A DNA stretch of 64,000 nucleotides from an uncultured Prevotellaceae bacterium (lineage in GTDB: Bacteria > Bacteroidota > Bacteroidia > Bacteroidales > Bacteroidaceae): NCBI GenBank assembly GCA_900314755.1, contig OMWH01000005.1, positions 62,001 to 126,000 on the forward strand, written 5' to 3'. Shown here in pieces: positions 14,900-25,400 of the stretch (the stretch's first letter is position 1; each line of letters begins with the position of its first letter). The notes below the pieces were generated by a model. That model saw only the letters and a program-made list of their open reading frames with translations. It ran no database searches and was not told the origin of the DNA. The position numbers and the translations under genes were made by a program.

Positions 14900-15337
14900 T
14901 TAATATCTGATTTCATTGAGAGGAATCATGACAAAGTCACGCTCATGCATCAGCGGATGCGGTATCTTCAGGTCAGGCTCATTCACTGTCAGGTCGTCAT
15001 AGAGCAGGATGTCGATGTCTATGGGACGATCACTATAGAGGTGAGAGGTGAGAGGTGAGAGGTGAGAGAGGAGCGTTGTTTTCTTCTTGCGTCCCAGTTC
15101 CCGCTCAATCTTCTGTGTCGCCTTGAGCACCTGCCGTGGGGTACATACCGTCTCACAGAGGATGACCCCGTTCAAGAAAGGATGGTCAGACTCAAAGCCC
15201 CAAGGGTCGGTCTCTATCAGCGACGATTGTCGGACGACCTCCCCTACCCGCTCATGGATAAGGGCTATTGCCCTCTTGATGTTTTCCTCCCTATCACCGA
15301 GATTAGAGCCCAGTCCTAAATAAACGTGATGTATCAT
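14900..15337 (-). CDS. folK: 2-amino-4-hydroxy-6-hydroxymethyldihydropteridine diphosphokinase
   Basis: 145 residues. HPPK motifs: YLGLGSNLGDRE (6-17), DPWGF and F-N-G-V (44-57), RPIDIDILLYDD (104-115) and IPHPLMHERDFVMIPL (125-140). It transfers pyrophosphate from ATP in folate synthesis. Between ELGR and RPID the usual short loop is replaced by KKKTTLLSHLSPLTSHLYSD, part of which is encoded by four perfect GAGGTGA heptamers at 15038-15065. It closes the conserved ftsX-uppP-truB-queA-folK order. Confidence 0.95.
   Translation of the reverse strand: MIHHVYLGLGSNLGDREENIKRAIALIHERVGEVVRQSSLIETDPWGFESDHPFLNGVILCETVCTPRQVLKATQKIERELGRKKKTTLLSHLSPLTSHLYSDRPIDIDILLYDDLTVNEPDLKIPHPLMHERDFVMIPLNEIRY
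15038..15065. repeat. Four perfect heptamers (GAGGTGA) inside folK
   Basis: Exact 7-base units in tandem, followed by a degenerate GAGAGG. The gene is in frame with the present copy number; one unit more or less would frameshift it. Confidence 0.9.
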
Positions 15338-15345
15338 AGGTACAG

Positions 15346-15385
15346 AATTCCCCTCCCCTCTCGGGAGGGGTTAGGGGTGGGGTTC
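15346..15385. repeat. GC-rich hairpin element between queA and folK (copy 2)
   Basis: On the minus strand it reads CACCCCTAACCCCTCCC then GAGAGGGGAGGGGAA. It pairs CCCCTCCC with GGGAGGGG. It is related base for base to the copy inside the helicase gene at 3003-3043. Confidence 0.8.
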
Positions 15386-15389
15386 TTAT

Positions 15390-16532
15390 TTAATCATCGA
15401 GTATCAACATCGCATCACCATAGCAGCCAAACATAAAGCCGTTACGCACAGCTTTCTCATACGCTTCGTATATCAGCTCATAACCGCCGAATGCCGCCGT
15501 AGCCATCATCATGGTTGACTCAGACTGATAGAAATTAGTAATCAACGAATCAGCCAGTCCGAAGTCATAGGGGGGGAAGATGAACTTATTGGTCCAGCCA
15601 TCAAACTCCTTCAACATGCCATCGGTACCTACCGCAGATTCTGTAGCACGTAAGGTGCTGACTCCCACTGCGCAGATATGATGTCCGCTGTTCTTCGCTT
15701 CATTGACTATCCGACAAGCCTCCGCATTGACGATCATCTGCTCAGAGCTCATCTTATGTTTGGTCAAGTCCTCCACCTCTATAGGATCAAAACATCCCAG
15801 ACCACAATGGACAGTGATATAGGAGAAATTGACACCATGTATCTCCAGACGCTTCAACAACTCGCGACTGAAATGCAGTCCAGAGGCAGGAGCTGTCACG
15901 GCACCCTCATTCTTGGCATAGATGGTCTGGAAATTCTCCATATCGTCAGCTGTCACCTCACGACGGTCTATGATATAACGAGGTACAGGAGCTGAGCCCA
16001 AAGCAAACAACTCACGCTTAAACTCATCATGTGGACAGTCATAAAGGAAACGCAAAGTTCGCCCACGGCTGGTAGTATTATCTATCACCTCCGCTACCAT
16101 AGGACCATCATCCTCAAAGAAGAGTTTATTACCAATACGTATCTTACGGGCAGGTTCTACCAATACGTCCCATAGACGCAGTTCCTCATTGAGCTCACGC
16201 AAGAGGAAAACCTCTATTTTGGCATCTGTCTTCTCTTTGGTACCATAGAGACGGGCAGGGAACACTTTCGTATCATTGAGCACCAAGGCATCACCTTCAT
16301 TGAAATAATTAACTATGTCACGGAACAGCAATGGCTGGTCTGTCTCCTTTCCCTTGTCATCCTTCTGGAACATGTCGATGGTCTGACTCTTACGATGGAC
16401 CACCATCAGACGACACTCGTCGCGGCGATAAACTTTCTCAACGGTACCATCCTCGTTCTCAAACGTCTTATGAGGCGGCTCCAATGCCACCTGCTCCTCA
16501 GGTAGTTTGAATTTGAATTGTGATAGTTTCAT
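15390..16532 (-). CDS. queA: S-adenosylmethionine:tRNA ribosyltransferase-isomerase
   Basis: 380 residues. QueA converts 7-deazaguanine-modified tRNA to epoxyqueuosine using the ribosyl group of SAM. Recognisable blocks: [45 protein letters not shown] and [18 protein letters not shown]. Length is slightly above the usual because of the insert around [20 protein letters not shown] near the N-terminus, which is common in Bacteroidetes. It lies downstream of truB, separated by octamer repeats. Confidence 0.96.
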   Translation of the reverse strand: MKLSQFKFKLPEEQVALEPPHKTFENEDGTVEKVYRRDECRLMVVHRKSQTIDMFQKDDKGKETDQPLLFRDIVNYFNEGDALVLNDTKVFPARLYGTKEKTDAKIEVFLLRELNEELRLWDVLVEPARKIRIGNKLFFEDDGPMVAEVIDNTTSRGRTLRFLYDCPHDEFKRELFALGSAPVPRYIIDRREVTADDMENFQTIYAKNEGAVTAPASGLHFSRELLKRLEIHGVNFSYITVHCGLGCFDPIEVEDLTKHKMSSEQMIVNAEACRIVNEAKNSGHHICAVGVSTLRATESAVGTDGMLKEFDGWTNKFIFPPYDFGLADSLITNFYQSESTMMMATAAFGGYELIYEAYEKAVRNGFMFGCYGDAMLILDD

Positions 16533-16540
16533 ATATTTTA

Positions 16541-16596
16541 TTTTTCGAGATTACGAGATTACGAGATTACGATATTTCGATATTACGATATTTCGA
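16541..16596. repeat. Seven tandem octamers (KATTWCGA) at the truB/queA junction
   Basis: Units TTTTTCGA, GATTACGA three times, TATTTCGA, TATTACGA, TATTTCGA. The run covers the stop codon and last few codons of truB and most of the spacer to queA. The same octamer type occurs at 18391 and 38586. Confidence 0.85.
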
Positions 16597-17287
16597 GTTC
16601 CTGGCTATCAAGCCAAGTATTGAAGCCATCCAGCTCCACACAGTCCTCCAAACGCACATCCCCCACTCGGGTACGACAGAGTGCCGTCAGATAGGCACCG
16701 CTACCCAAAGCTTCTCCAATGTCACGAGCCAAAGAACGAATATAGGTTCCCTTGCCGCATACCACACGAATAGAAGCCTGCTTCTTCTCTTCGTCAAAAG
16801 AGAGTAACTCTATTTCATCTATACGGATTGGTTTTGCCTGTAGCTCCACTTCCTCGCCTTCACGTTTCAATTGGTAGGAACGTTTCCCGCCAATCTTCAC
16901 TGCAGAATACTGAGGGGGAATTTGTAAGATATCGCCTACAAACTGAGGCAGTGTCTTGATGATTAACTCTTTGGTGATATGCTCCACGGGATAGGTCTCA
17001 TCCTCCTCATGCTCCATATCATAACTGGGGGTCGTCGCTCCCAATTGGAGAGTTGCCGTATACTCCTTGGTATCGTATTGCAGGCGCTCTATCTCTTTCG
17101 TCTTCTTTCCCGTACAGAGAATCAACACACCTGTCGCCAATGGATCCAAGGTACCAGCATGTCCTATCTTCACCCGCTTCACCCCTATTTTCTTAGAAAT
17201 ACGGGTACGGACGAAAGCCAGCGCACCAAATGAAGTCATCCGGTAGGGCTTATTAATATAGATTATCTCTCCCTGAGTGAAGTTCAT
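16583..17287 (-). CDS. truB: tRNA pseudouridine(55) synthase
   Basis: 234 residues, a short TruB without the C-terminal PUA domain, as usual in this phylum. Catalytic Asp lies in GHAGTLDPLATGVLILC (about residues 42-58). Other motifs: KPYRMTSF at the start, PPQYSAVKIGGKRSY, and VVCGKGTYIRSLARDIG. It makes pseudouridine 55 in the T-loop of tRNAs. Its start codon overlaps the uppP stop by one base. The last residues (LEIS) are encoded by the octamer repeat. Confidence 0.96.
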   Translation of the reverse strand: MNFTQGEIIYINKPYRMTSFGALAFVRTRISKKIGVKRVKIGHAGTLDPLATGVLILCTGKKTKEIERLQYDTKEYTATLQLGATTPSYDMEHEEDETYPVEHITKELIIKTLPQFVGDILQIPPQYSAVKIGGKRSYQLKREGEEVELQAKPIRIDEIELLSFDEEKKQASIRVVCGKGTYIRSLARDIGEALGSGAYLTALCRTRVGDVRLEDCVELDGFNTWLDSQELEIS

Positions 17288-18144
17288 TAGTCAACCATTG
17301 CTAGTGAATGACCCGTCAGTAGCAGTACGATGATAATGCCACCAACTATAATACGATAAATACCGAAAGCCTTAAAGCCATATTTCGTCAAGAATGCCAC
17401 AAACCATTTCATGGCAAGAAGGGCAACGACAAAGGCAACAACACAGCCCAACAGCAACATCGTGATGTTATGAGGCGTTGCCCAGGCAGCATCCTCCTTC
17501 AATAAATCAAGCAAATCGAGAAGGGTGGCACCTGCCATGGTGGGTACGGCAAGGAAGAAGGAGAACTCTGCGGCACGCTTACGAGTAAGTCCCTGTGTCA
17601 TACCACCCACGATAGTAGCCATTGAACGTGACACACCAGGAATGACAGAGATACACTGATAAAGACCTATGTTAAAAGCACGCTTCTCATTGACCTTATT
17701 ATCATCAGAACCCTTATTGAACAATTTGTCACAGAGCAGCATAAACACACCGCCCACTACCAACATGATGGCAACAACCAATACGCTGTCGAGCAGCCAG
17801 TCGAGTAATCCCGATTTCTTTGCCAATAGTCCTATCACAACAGCAGGAATGACACCAACTATCAATAGCCAGTAGAAATAATATTTATGCTTGAGTCGCT
17901 GCCACATATTACTACCGGCTGGTGCGGGAGTATGGTCAAACTGGAAGAAGCGCTTCCAATAGAGGCATACGACGGACAGAATAGCGCCAAACTGGATAAT
18001 GAAAGTAAAAGCATGGACAAATGGATCACCCTGCGGAATACCCAACAGATTCTGCGTGATGATCATGTGACCTGTAGAGGATACTGGCAGGAACTCTGTC
18101 AATCCTTCAACAATAGCGATGATAACTGTCTCCAACCAAGTCAT
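17287..18144 (-). CDS. uppP: Undecaprenyl-diphosphatase (BacA/UppP type)
   Basis: 285 residues with about eight membrane segments. Both BacA signatures are present: EGLTEFLPVSSTGHMI (about residues 14-29) and PGVSRSMATIVGG. It recycles undecaprenyl pyrophosphate for peptidoglycan and surface glycans in the inner membrane, and confers bacitracin tolerance when abundant. It overlaps the upstream DUF3098 gene by 4 bases, so the operon is tightly coupled. Confidence 0.96.
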   Translation of the reverse strand: MTWLETVIIAIVEGLTEFLPVSSTGHMIITQNLLGIPQGDPFVHAFTFIIQFGAILSVVCLYWKRFFQFDHTPAPAGSNMWQRLKHKYYFYWLLIVGVIPAVVIGLLAKKSGLLDWLLDSVLVVAIMLVVGGVFMLLCDKLFNKGSDDNKVNEKRAFNIGLYQCISVIPGVSRSMATIVGGMTQGLTRKRAAEFSFFLAVPTMAGATLLDLLDLLKEDAAWATPHNITMLLLGCVVAFVVALLAMKWFVAFLTKYGFKAFGIYRIIVGGIIIVLLLTGHSLAMVD

Positions 18145-18380
18145 TTCGTCTCCTCCTTATCTTTTGGTTTACGCATTACAGCATAAATCATCGAGACAAA
18201 ACCAATCAGACATACCACTGGTGCCACTTTGATACGACGGGCACTGAAAATATCAGGATTGTATGCATCTTCTGTAGAGCCAGCTCCACTCATGAGGATA
18301 AATCCTATGACGACAATCATCATTCCCACCACCAGTAGGATATAATTGATACGGTCAAATGCTAAATTCTTTCTATCCAT
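18141..18380 (-). CDS. DUF3098 domain-containing membrane protein
   Basis: 79 residues with two membrane segments (about 12-31 and 52-69) joined by a loop with NPDIFSARRIKVAP, which is the DUF3098 hallmark. In Bacteroidetes this gene sits between ftsX and uppP, as here. Function is unknown; position suggests an accessory to cell-envelope or division proteins. Confidence 0.85.
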   Translation of the reverse strand: MDRKNLAFDRINYILLVVGMMIVVIGFILMSGAGSTEDAYNPDIFSARRIKVAPVVCLIGFVSMIYAVMRKPKDKEETK

Positions 18381-18390
18381 AGTTTCATTT

Positions 18391-18421
18391 ATTTCGAGAT
18401 TCGATATTACGATATTACAAG
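18391..18421. repeat. Four tandem octamer-like units (ATTWCGAT) in the ftsX/DUF3098 spacer
   Basis: Units ATTTCGAG, ATTCGAT (7 bases), ATTACGAT, ATTACAAG. They fill most of the 44-base gap between ftsX and DUF3098. Confidence 0.75.
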
Positions 18422-18424
18422 CAT

Positions 18425-19303
18425 TTATATCTTATATAGCTCACCTGCCGTCATCTTCAGGAACTTGTTGACGGCAAGCCATGCACAAAGGGCAGTAATC
18501 AAAAGCCCAAAGAGGAACACCGCTCCTGCTGTAATGGCAAGTTCCTCCCACTGGACAATGGCAAGGATACCCGGTTGTGTCAGGTACAACCCATAGAAGC
18601 AGACTCCCAACACGATATTTGCCAAGATAGCAGCTACGAAGCCAACCATTACCGCATTCTTAATAAAGGGACGACGAATGAATCCCCAAGAGGCACCCAC
18701 CAGTTTCATCGTATGGATGATAAAACGGCGGGCATAAACACTCAGTCGCACCGTGTTACTAATCAGAGAGAACGATACAAAAGTCAGTAAGACGGCAAGT
18801 ACCAACAGGATGATACTGATACGACTCAGATTAAAGTTTACCTGATCAACCAAATCCTCCATATAGGCAATATCACTGACACGGGCATCCTTCCGTATCT
18901 CCTTGACAATCCACTTCAATGAGTCACGGTTGGCATAGTCTGACTTCAACTGTATCTCCAATGTTGCCGAGAAGGGATTGAAGCCCAAGAACTCAGAAGG
19001 GTCACTGCCCAGTTCCTTCGTCTGCTCCTTCTGAGCCTGCTCCTTACTGATATAATCAATATTGCGAGAATAGGGACGATGGTAAAGATCACGACAGAAA
19101 CGATGCGCCTGGTTCACTGTCACATAATCTTTCAACATCACCGTAACAGTCAGGTTCTCCTTCATGTGGTTCGACAGATTGCGAGCCAACAATACCGAAA
19201 ACACAACCATACCCAATAAAATCAATACCATGGTGGTACTGATACATAGTGTAACAACCTGCATGCCACGGCGGCTGCGGGTTCTTTTTCGTTTATTTCC
19301 CAT
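18425..19303 (-). CDS. ftsX: Cell division protein FtsX (permease-like)
   Basis: 292 residues from the ATG at 19303 (MGNKRKRTRS), preceded by AAAAGGAA; the frame is open 12 codons further but that part precedes a good ribosome site. Topology is that of FtsX: one membrane segment near residues 19-43, a periplasmic domain of about 125 residues with VTVMLKDYV, and three C-terminal segments with the FtsX-type VYARRFIIHTMKLVGAS. FtsX with FtsE activates peptidoglycan hydrolases at the division site. ftsE is not adjacent, as is usual in this phylum. Confidence 0.93.
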   Translation of the reverse strand: MGNKRKRTRSRRGMQVVTLCISTTMVLILLGMVVFSVLLARNLSNHMKENLTVTVMLKDYVTVNQAHRFCRDLYHRPYSRNIDYISKEQAQKEQTKELGSDPSEFLGFNPFSATLEIQLKSDYANRDSLKWIVKEIRKDARVSDIAYMEDLVDQVNFNLSRISIILLVLAVLLTFVSFSLISNTVRLSVYARRFIIHTMKLVGASWGFIRRPFIKNAVMVGFVAAILANIVLGVCFYGLYLTQPGILAIVQWEELAITAGAVFLFGLLITALCAWLAVNKFLKMTAGELYKI

Positions 19304-19336
19304 TTCCTTTTTAGACGTAATACACCTAATTTGCTG

Positions 19337-19344
19337 CAAATTTA
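19337..19344 (-). promoter_or_regulatory. -7 box for the ftsX operon
   Basis: Minus strand TAAATTTG, 33 bases upstream of the ftsX ATG; divergent from the radical SAM promoter region. Confidence 0.55.
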
Positions 19345-19379
19345 CAACAAATCAGTCTAAATGCAAAACAATTTACGTT

Positions 19380-19469
19380 TTATTTGCTAATTTTGGTTTC
19401 ACCGAAATTATCTTGACGAGGAAAAGCCCAAATAAAATTTGGCTTTTCTCTCGTTATTTGCTAATTTTG
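19380..19469 (+). repeat. 90-bp promoter-region repeat, copy 2
   Basis: Two exact copies of TTATTTGCTAATTTTG (19380-19395 and 19454-19469) bracket GGTTTCACCGAAATTA and a hairpin whose arms include AAAGCCCAAAT and ATTTGGCTTT. The gene-proximal copy carries the -7 box TAATTTTG, about 21 bases before the ATG at 19491. It matches the region upstream of the helicase gene (3703-3802). Confidence 0.75.
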
Positions 19470-19490
19470 TACCCGAAAAGAAAATGGCAT

Positions 19491-20267
19491 ATGAGTACAA
19501 TTATTTATCCATCCCCTATATTCGGACCAATACACAGTCGTAGACTGGGTATCTCATTAGGCATTAACCTTTTACCTGCTGATGGCAAGGTTTGTTCCTT
19601 CGACTGTATCTATTGTGAGTGCGGCTTTAATGAGGACCACCGTCCATCCCTCCCCTTGCCTGCACGCCAGGAAGTGACACAGGCTTTAGAGAAAAAACTG
19701 CAAGAAATGAAAGCCAATGGACAGTTGCCTGACGTATTGACATTCGCAGGAAACGGAGAACCAACGTGTCATCCCCATTTTGCAGAAATCATTGATGACA
19801 CCATCCTGCTACGAGACAAATACTGTCCGAAAGCGAAAGTGTGCGTGCTGAGTAACTCTACCATGATTCATCGCCATGAGGTACACGATGCGTTGATGAA
19901 GGTTGATGACAACATCCTCAAGCTCGATACGGTCGACCCCTCATATATTAATAAGGTGGATCACCCCAACGGAACCTATGATGTTAACAAGATCATCGAA
20001 CGCATGAAGGCTTTCCATGGACACCTTATCATCCAGACGATGTTCATGCGAGGGGCATGCAACGGAGAGAGCGTCGACAACACTAGTGAGGAATATGTGA
20101 GTCCCTGGCTGGAGGTGGTGAAACAGATCAAGCCTCAACAGGTAATGGTCTACACCATCGACCGAGAGACACCAGCCCATGGACTGGAAAAAGCAAGTCG
20201 CGAACAGCTCAACGCCATTCGCGACCGTGTGATAGCAGCCGGCATACCTTGCTCGGCAAGTTATTGA
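19491..20267 (+). CDS. Radical SAM protein (COG0731-like)
   Basis: 258 residues from the ATG at 19491. The iron-sulfur cluster motif is C35-x3-C39-x2-C42 (CSFDCIYC), followed by ECGF. The opening YPSPIFGPIHSRRLGISLGINLLP and the GNGEPTCHP block are typical of the COG0731 group of small radical SAM enzymes. No C-terminal auxiliary cluster domain is visible. The reaction is unknown. The stop lies 2 bases from the convergent lpxA stop, so no terminator separates them. Start upstream of 19491 is rejected because the frame crosses the promoter. Confidence 0.85.
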   Translation: MSTIIYPSPIFGPIHSRRLGISLGINLLPADGKVCSFDCIYCECGFNEDHRPSLPLPARQEVTQALEKKLQEMKANGQLPDVLTFAGNGEPTCHPHFAEIIDDTILLRDKYCPKAKVCVLSNSTMIHRHEVHDALMKVDDNILKLDTVDPSYINKVDHPNGTYDVNKIIERMKAFHGHLIIQTMFMRGACNGESVDNTSEEYVSPWLEVVKQIKPQQVMVYTIDRETPAHGLEKASREQLNAIRDRVIAAGIPCSASY

Positions 20268-20269
20268 TT

Positions 20270-21049
20270 CTAAATCTTGGTAATAATACCAATCTCGGTA
20301 GCACGGATAAACTCGATGATATGACGGATATATGGTCCATCAGGCACCTGCTCTTCAATCTGGTTGACAGCATCAAACGTAGAGGTCTTACCATGGAACA
20401 ACAGACGATAGGCATTGGCTATATGCTTCAACAACTTTTCGTCAACCCCATGTTGACGCGCTACTTGCATGTTCACACCACCATACTGCACATCATTGGT
20501 ACAGATGATAAAGGGAGGCACATCTTTTGAGAATGTTGTACCAGCCTGTATCATCGCGCCACGTCCCACACGGGTCCTGGCATTCTCGATAACGCTGGAT
20601 GAGAAGATAACACTATCCTCTATCATACAGTCACCAGCTATCTTCGTGCCATAACCAAAGACACAACGGTCACCCACCTTGGTATCATGTGAGATATGGG
20701 CACCTTCCATCAGTACGTTATCATTACCAATGACTGTCTGTCCCCCCTTATGGGTGGCACGATTCACCACCACGTTCTCACGGAAGATGTTATTGTCACC
20801 AACGACACACTCCGTTTTCTCGCCACGGAAATTGAAATCCTGTGGTAATGCACCTATCACCGTTCCCTGATGAACCTTATTATTATTACCCATACGAGTA
20901 CCATTACAGATGCTCACAAAGGGAAATATGATACAATTATCACCAATGACTACGTCACCTTCAATATAGGCGAAAGGGAATATCTTACAATTATTGCCGA
21001 TCTTTGCTCTGGAGTCAATCTCGGCCTTTGGACTTATTTCACTTGCCAT
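20270..21049 (-). CDS. lpxA: Acyl-ACP--UDP-N-acetylglucosamine O-acyltransferase
   Basis: 259 residues. Left-handed beta-helix made of hexapeptide repeats (about residues 5-175), catalytic His in GAHISHDTKVG and the C-terminal helical domain. It performs the first step of lipid A synthesis. Bacteroidetes lpxA usually sits behind lpxD and lpxC-fabZ; here it is the last gene behind an RND efflux operon, 30 bases after the outer-membrane factor, so it has been relocated or transcribed with a stress-linked pump. Confidence 0.96.
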   Translation of the reverse strand: MASEISPKAEIDSRAKIGNNCKIFPFAYIEGDVVIGDNCIIFPFVSICNGTRMGNNNKVHQGTVIGALPQDFNFRGEKTECVVGDNNIFRENVVVNRATHKGGQTVIGNDNVLMEGAHISHDTKVGDRCVFGYGTKIAGDCMIEDSVIFSSSVIENARTRVGRGAMIQAGTTFSKDVPPFIICTNDVQYGGVNMQVARQHGVDEKLLKHIANAYRLLFHGKTSTFDAVNQIEEQVPDGPYIRHIIEFIRATEIGIITKI

Positions 21050-21079
21050 AACTCAATCTCTAAACATTAAACTCTTACA

Positions 21080-22465
21080 TTACTTTCCTCCTCCGCCTAA
21101 CGCCGTATAGAGTGACACTACAGCCTGCATCTTAGAGAAGTCGTCACTAACTTTCGAAAGTTGCGCATTGAGCAACTGGGTCTGAGCAGTCAGCACCTCC
21201 AGATAACTGGAACCACTGCTTTTATAGAGTGCCCGTGTATCTTCAACATTCTTAGTCAGCACCTCAATACGTTGAGCCTCCAGTTTGCTGTTGGCATCAT
21301 AGCTATTGTAGTTGACAAGGGCATTCGACACCTCATTACCAGCCTGCAAGATAGCATTCTGCCAACTGTTGAACGCCTGCTCATACTTAATCTTACTTAC
21401 CTTCAGGTTAGCCGTCAGCGCACCACGATTGAAGATAGGCTGCGTCAGACCGCCGAAGAGGTTGGTGAGCCATTTACCGGGATTCAAACCACCACTGGCG
21501 TTAGTAAAGGCACCAGTAAAGCCGATGCTAATATTGGGATAGAACTGTGAACGGGCTGTCTGTACATCATGGAAGCAAGAAGCCAGTGTCATCTCCGCAT
21601 TATGCACGTCAGGACGGTTCTTCAACAAGGCGACACCCACACCTGTACTGAATTCTGCCGGTAGGGACTGCTCTGCAAGCGTAGAACGGGGAATCTGCTG
21701 ACCAGCCTGTCCAATAAGCAAGGAGAGGGCATTCTCCGTCGCACGGATCTGACGTTTGAACTCGTTTGCCTGTGTCTGTGTCGACAGATAGGCAGCCTCC
21801 GCACTCTGCACACTGGTGGAACGCATACGCCCCAACTGGTACTGGAGCTTCATCATCTCCCAAGTCTCCTTTGCCATACCTGACATTTCTGTCACGATAC
21901 GAAGTTGTTCGTCAAGCATCAATAAGGTGTAGTAGGCATTAGCGACACCACTGACCACCTGTGCACGAACCGCCATCTGATAATCCTTGGCTCCCAGCAT
22001 CTTCATCTGTGTTGAACGCTTCTGCGACAGAATGTTGCCAAAGATATCCAGTGTCCACGATGCAGTGACAGGCAGTGTATATGCTTTAGTCGTCTGCGAA
22101 GGGTCTGTGTAGAGTGTCTGAATATTACCCAAAGAAGTGGAACCGAAGTTGATGGCAGGCAGGAAAGCCAGCTTAGCTGCCTTCAGCATCGTCTCATACA
22201 TCTGCACGGTGAGCACAGCATTTTGCAGGTTGGCATTTTTCTCCAAGCCCTGCTCGATGTACTTCCGTAACTGCGCATCAGTAAACACACTACGCCACGG
22301 CAAGTTACCAAACGAAGCCGTATCCTGTACTACCAAGGTATCCACATCCGAGATAGTATCACGGATGAGTCCCTTCGCATCAACGGCTGGACGCTCATAC
22401 TTATTGTATACACCGCAACTGCTCATAAGCAGTGAAACGGCAGCAAATATCATAAACTTTTTCAT
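21080..22465 (-). CDS. RND efflux outer-membrane lipoprotein (TolC/OprM family)
   Basis: 461 residues. Lipoprotein signal with lipobox LLMSSC (Cys about residue 17). Two TolC-type repeats, with LPWRSVFTDAQLRKYIEQGLEKN at the start of the first and the LKNRPDVHNAEMTLASC block starting the second, match the OprM/NodT family. It forms the outer-membrane exit duct. It starts 6 bases after the RND pump gene in the order adaptor, pump, channel. Confidence 0.95.
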   Translation of the reverse strand: MKKFMIFAAVSLLMSSCGVYNKYERPAVDAKGLIRDTISDVDTLVVQDTASFGNLPWRSVFTDAQLRKYIEQGLEKNANLQNAVLTVQMYETMLKAAKLAFLPAINFGSTSLGNIQTLYTDPSQTTKAYTLPVTASWTLDIFGNILSQKRSTQMKMLGAKDYQMAVRAQVVSGVANAYYTLLMLDEQLRIVTEMSGMAKETWEMMKLQYQLGRMRSTSVQSAEAAYLSTQTQANEFKRQIRATENALSLLIGQAGQQIPRSTLAEQSLPAEFSTGVGVALLKNRPDVHNAEMTLASCFHDVQTARSQFYPNISIGFTGAFTNASGGLNPGKWLTNLFGGLTQPIFNRGALTANLKVSKIKYEQAFNSWQNAILQAGNEVSNALVNYNSYDANSKLEAQRIEVLTKNVEDTRALYKSSGSSYLEVLTAQTQLLNAQLSKVSDDFSKMQAVVSLYTALGGGGK

Positions 22466-22471
22466 AGTCTC

Positions 22472-25400
22472 TTACTCCTCTAATTTGTAATCAACAGGAC
22501 GATGAGCATACTGTGCAATCTCCGAAGCCACATCGGAATTTTCTTCCTCGTCCTCAAACTTCATCGGACTAATCTTCTCCTGCAGGCTCTGGAAGATCAC
22601 AAATAATGCGGGAACAACCAGTACCTGGCACAGCGTACCAATCAACATACCGCCTACGGCAGCGGCACCCAACGTCTGGTTACCATTCTTACCTACACCA
22701 GAGGCAAACATCATAGGCAGCAGACCAATAACCATTGCCAATGAGGTCATCAAGATAGGACGCAGACGAGCTGCGGCACCTAACACTGCCGACCAAGAGA
22801 TAGCCATACCCGTCTGTCGACGCTCCAATGCGAACTGCACAATCAAGATGGCGTTCTTCGCCAACAGTCCTATCAGCATGATCAGTGAGATCTGCATGTA
22901 GATATCGTTGGAGTGACCGAAAATCATCGTAAACAGGAAGCAACCAGCAAGTCCGAAAGGTACGGAGAGCACAACGGCAAGAGGCAGAATGTATGACTCA
23001 TACTGTGCCGACAGAATCAGATAGATAAAGATGATACACAATGCGAAGATGACGGCTGTCGTATTGGAAGCCTTAGCCTCCTCACGGGTAAGACCCGAAT
23101 ACTCGTATGTGTAACCCTGTGGCAGTATGTCGGCTGCAACTTCCTGTGCAGCCTTGATAGCATCACCCGTAGAATAGCCGTTTGCCACCGTTGCCGTCAC
23201 GTTGATACTCGTAAACAGGTTGAAACGGTTGATGTTGGAAGGTCCGTACACACGTTCCATACGACAGAATTCCTGGACTGGTGACATACCACCAGGAGTA
23301 CGCACGTAGACACTGTTCAGCGACTCTGGCGTCATACGCGTTTCCGGCAAACCCTGGATCATTACGCGGTAAAGTTTTCCGTATGCATTGAAGTTAGACG
23401 CATAAAGTCCACCGTAGTAACCCTGCAAGGTGGTCAGCACCAGATTAGGTGAAATGCCTGCCTGCTTACACTTGGCAACATCCACATGAAGCATGTACTG
23501 AGGATAGTTCGGGTTGTAAGATGTCTGCGCCGTCTGGAATTCAGGACGCTTGTTCAGTTCTGCCAGATACTCTTTCACGACATCAAAGAAGCGGGTCAAG
23601 CTACCACCCGTACGGTCCTGCATCACGATGGACACACCAGAGTTAGCAGAGAAGCCAGGAATCATTGGTGGTGCGAAGGCAAGAATCTGAGCATCCTTGA
23701 TATGAGCCGTCTTCAAATATATCTGAGCCAGCACACCATTGGCTTCGTATGGATTCAGGAAGAAGCGATAGATACCATCGCCCTGCCATAGTCCGCTGAG
23801 TTTCCACCAGAATCCTTTCTGACGCTCCTCGAAGGGTTTCAGTTTGATGATAAACGTAGCCTGGTCAGAACCCGAACCTGCAATGAAGTTATAACCCTGA
23901 ATCTGCTCACGACTTTGAATAGCGGGGTCTGCAGCCAGAATAGAGTCAACCTCTGTAATCACCTGTTTCGTGCGTGCCACGGAGGTGGCAGGCGGCATGG
24001 AGATGGTACAGAAGATAGTACCCGTATCCTCATCAGGTACCAGACCCGTCTTAGCACCTGCCATAGTTGCTATCAGCACAGCAATACCTATAATCACTGT
24101 GATACCGATAGCTACAGGCTTTCTCACCAGTTTCTCCACAATACCCCTGTATTTACCAAGCACAGAGTCGTATGCCGTATTGAATGACGCATGGAAACGG
24201 TCGATACGTGACATCTTCTTATGTCCCTCCTTGTCGTGAGGCTTCAGGAAGATGGCACACAGGGCTGGTGACAACGTCAGGGCGTTCAGTGCCGAAATAA
24301 AGATGCTGACTGCCATTGTCACACCAAACTCCCGATAGAACGATCCGCTCGTTCCACCGATGAATGACACAGGGATGAACACTGATGCCATCACCAAGGT
24401 AATGGAGATGATTGCACCCGAGATCTCGTTCATCGCATCGATAGAAGCAACCAACGGACTCTTATACCCTTGGTCGAGCTTCGCATGCACGGCTTCCACC
24501 ACCACAATGGCATCGTCGACAACGATGGCGATTGCCAATAGCAATGCCGACAGCGTCAGCAAGTTGATGGAGAATCCGAACACTGAAAGGAAGAAGAACG
24601 TACCGATCAGTGATACAGGAACGGCTATCAACGGAATCAGTGTGGAACGCCAGTCCTGCAGGAACACATAAATCACGATGAACACCAAGATCAAGGTGAA
24701 GATCAAGGTGAACACCACCTCTTCGATACTGGCATAAAGGAACTCCGTTACATCGTAGTTGATTTTATACGTCATACCTGGAGGGAACAATTTTGCCTGT
24801 TCTTCCAGCTCTGCCTTCACCTGCTTGGCTATCTCATTAGCATTAGAGCCGGCAATCTGCTGAACCATACCCAATACCGACGGAATGTTATTATTCTTCA
24901 TCGATACCGAATACTGCTGTCCACCCAGCTCTATCTTGGCTACATCCTTTAGTTTCAAGGTCTGTCCGTTGGCATCGCTGGAGATGATGATGTTTCCAAA
25001 CTCCTCCGCTGACTTCAGTCGACCTGTATAGCGCATACTATATTCATATGCCACATCCGACTGTTCGCCGAACGTACCAGGAGCTGCCTCAATATTCTGC
25101 TCTGCCAGCACATTACTGATATCCGATGGCATCAGATTGTGCTGTTTCATCACATCGGGTTTCAGCCAGATACGCATGGAGTAGGTCTTCAAACCAGGCG
25201 ACTGCACGTCACCCACGCCCTGAATACGCTTGATGGCTGGAATGATGTTAATATTATTATAGTTCGTCAGGAACTCGTCATCATAACGTCCGTCAGATGT
25301 CAGGGTGAACATCAGCACCTGTGATGTCTGACGTTTCGTCACCGTTACACCGATACGCGTCACCTCGGCAGGCAACAGTGCCTGTGCCTGTGACACACGG

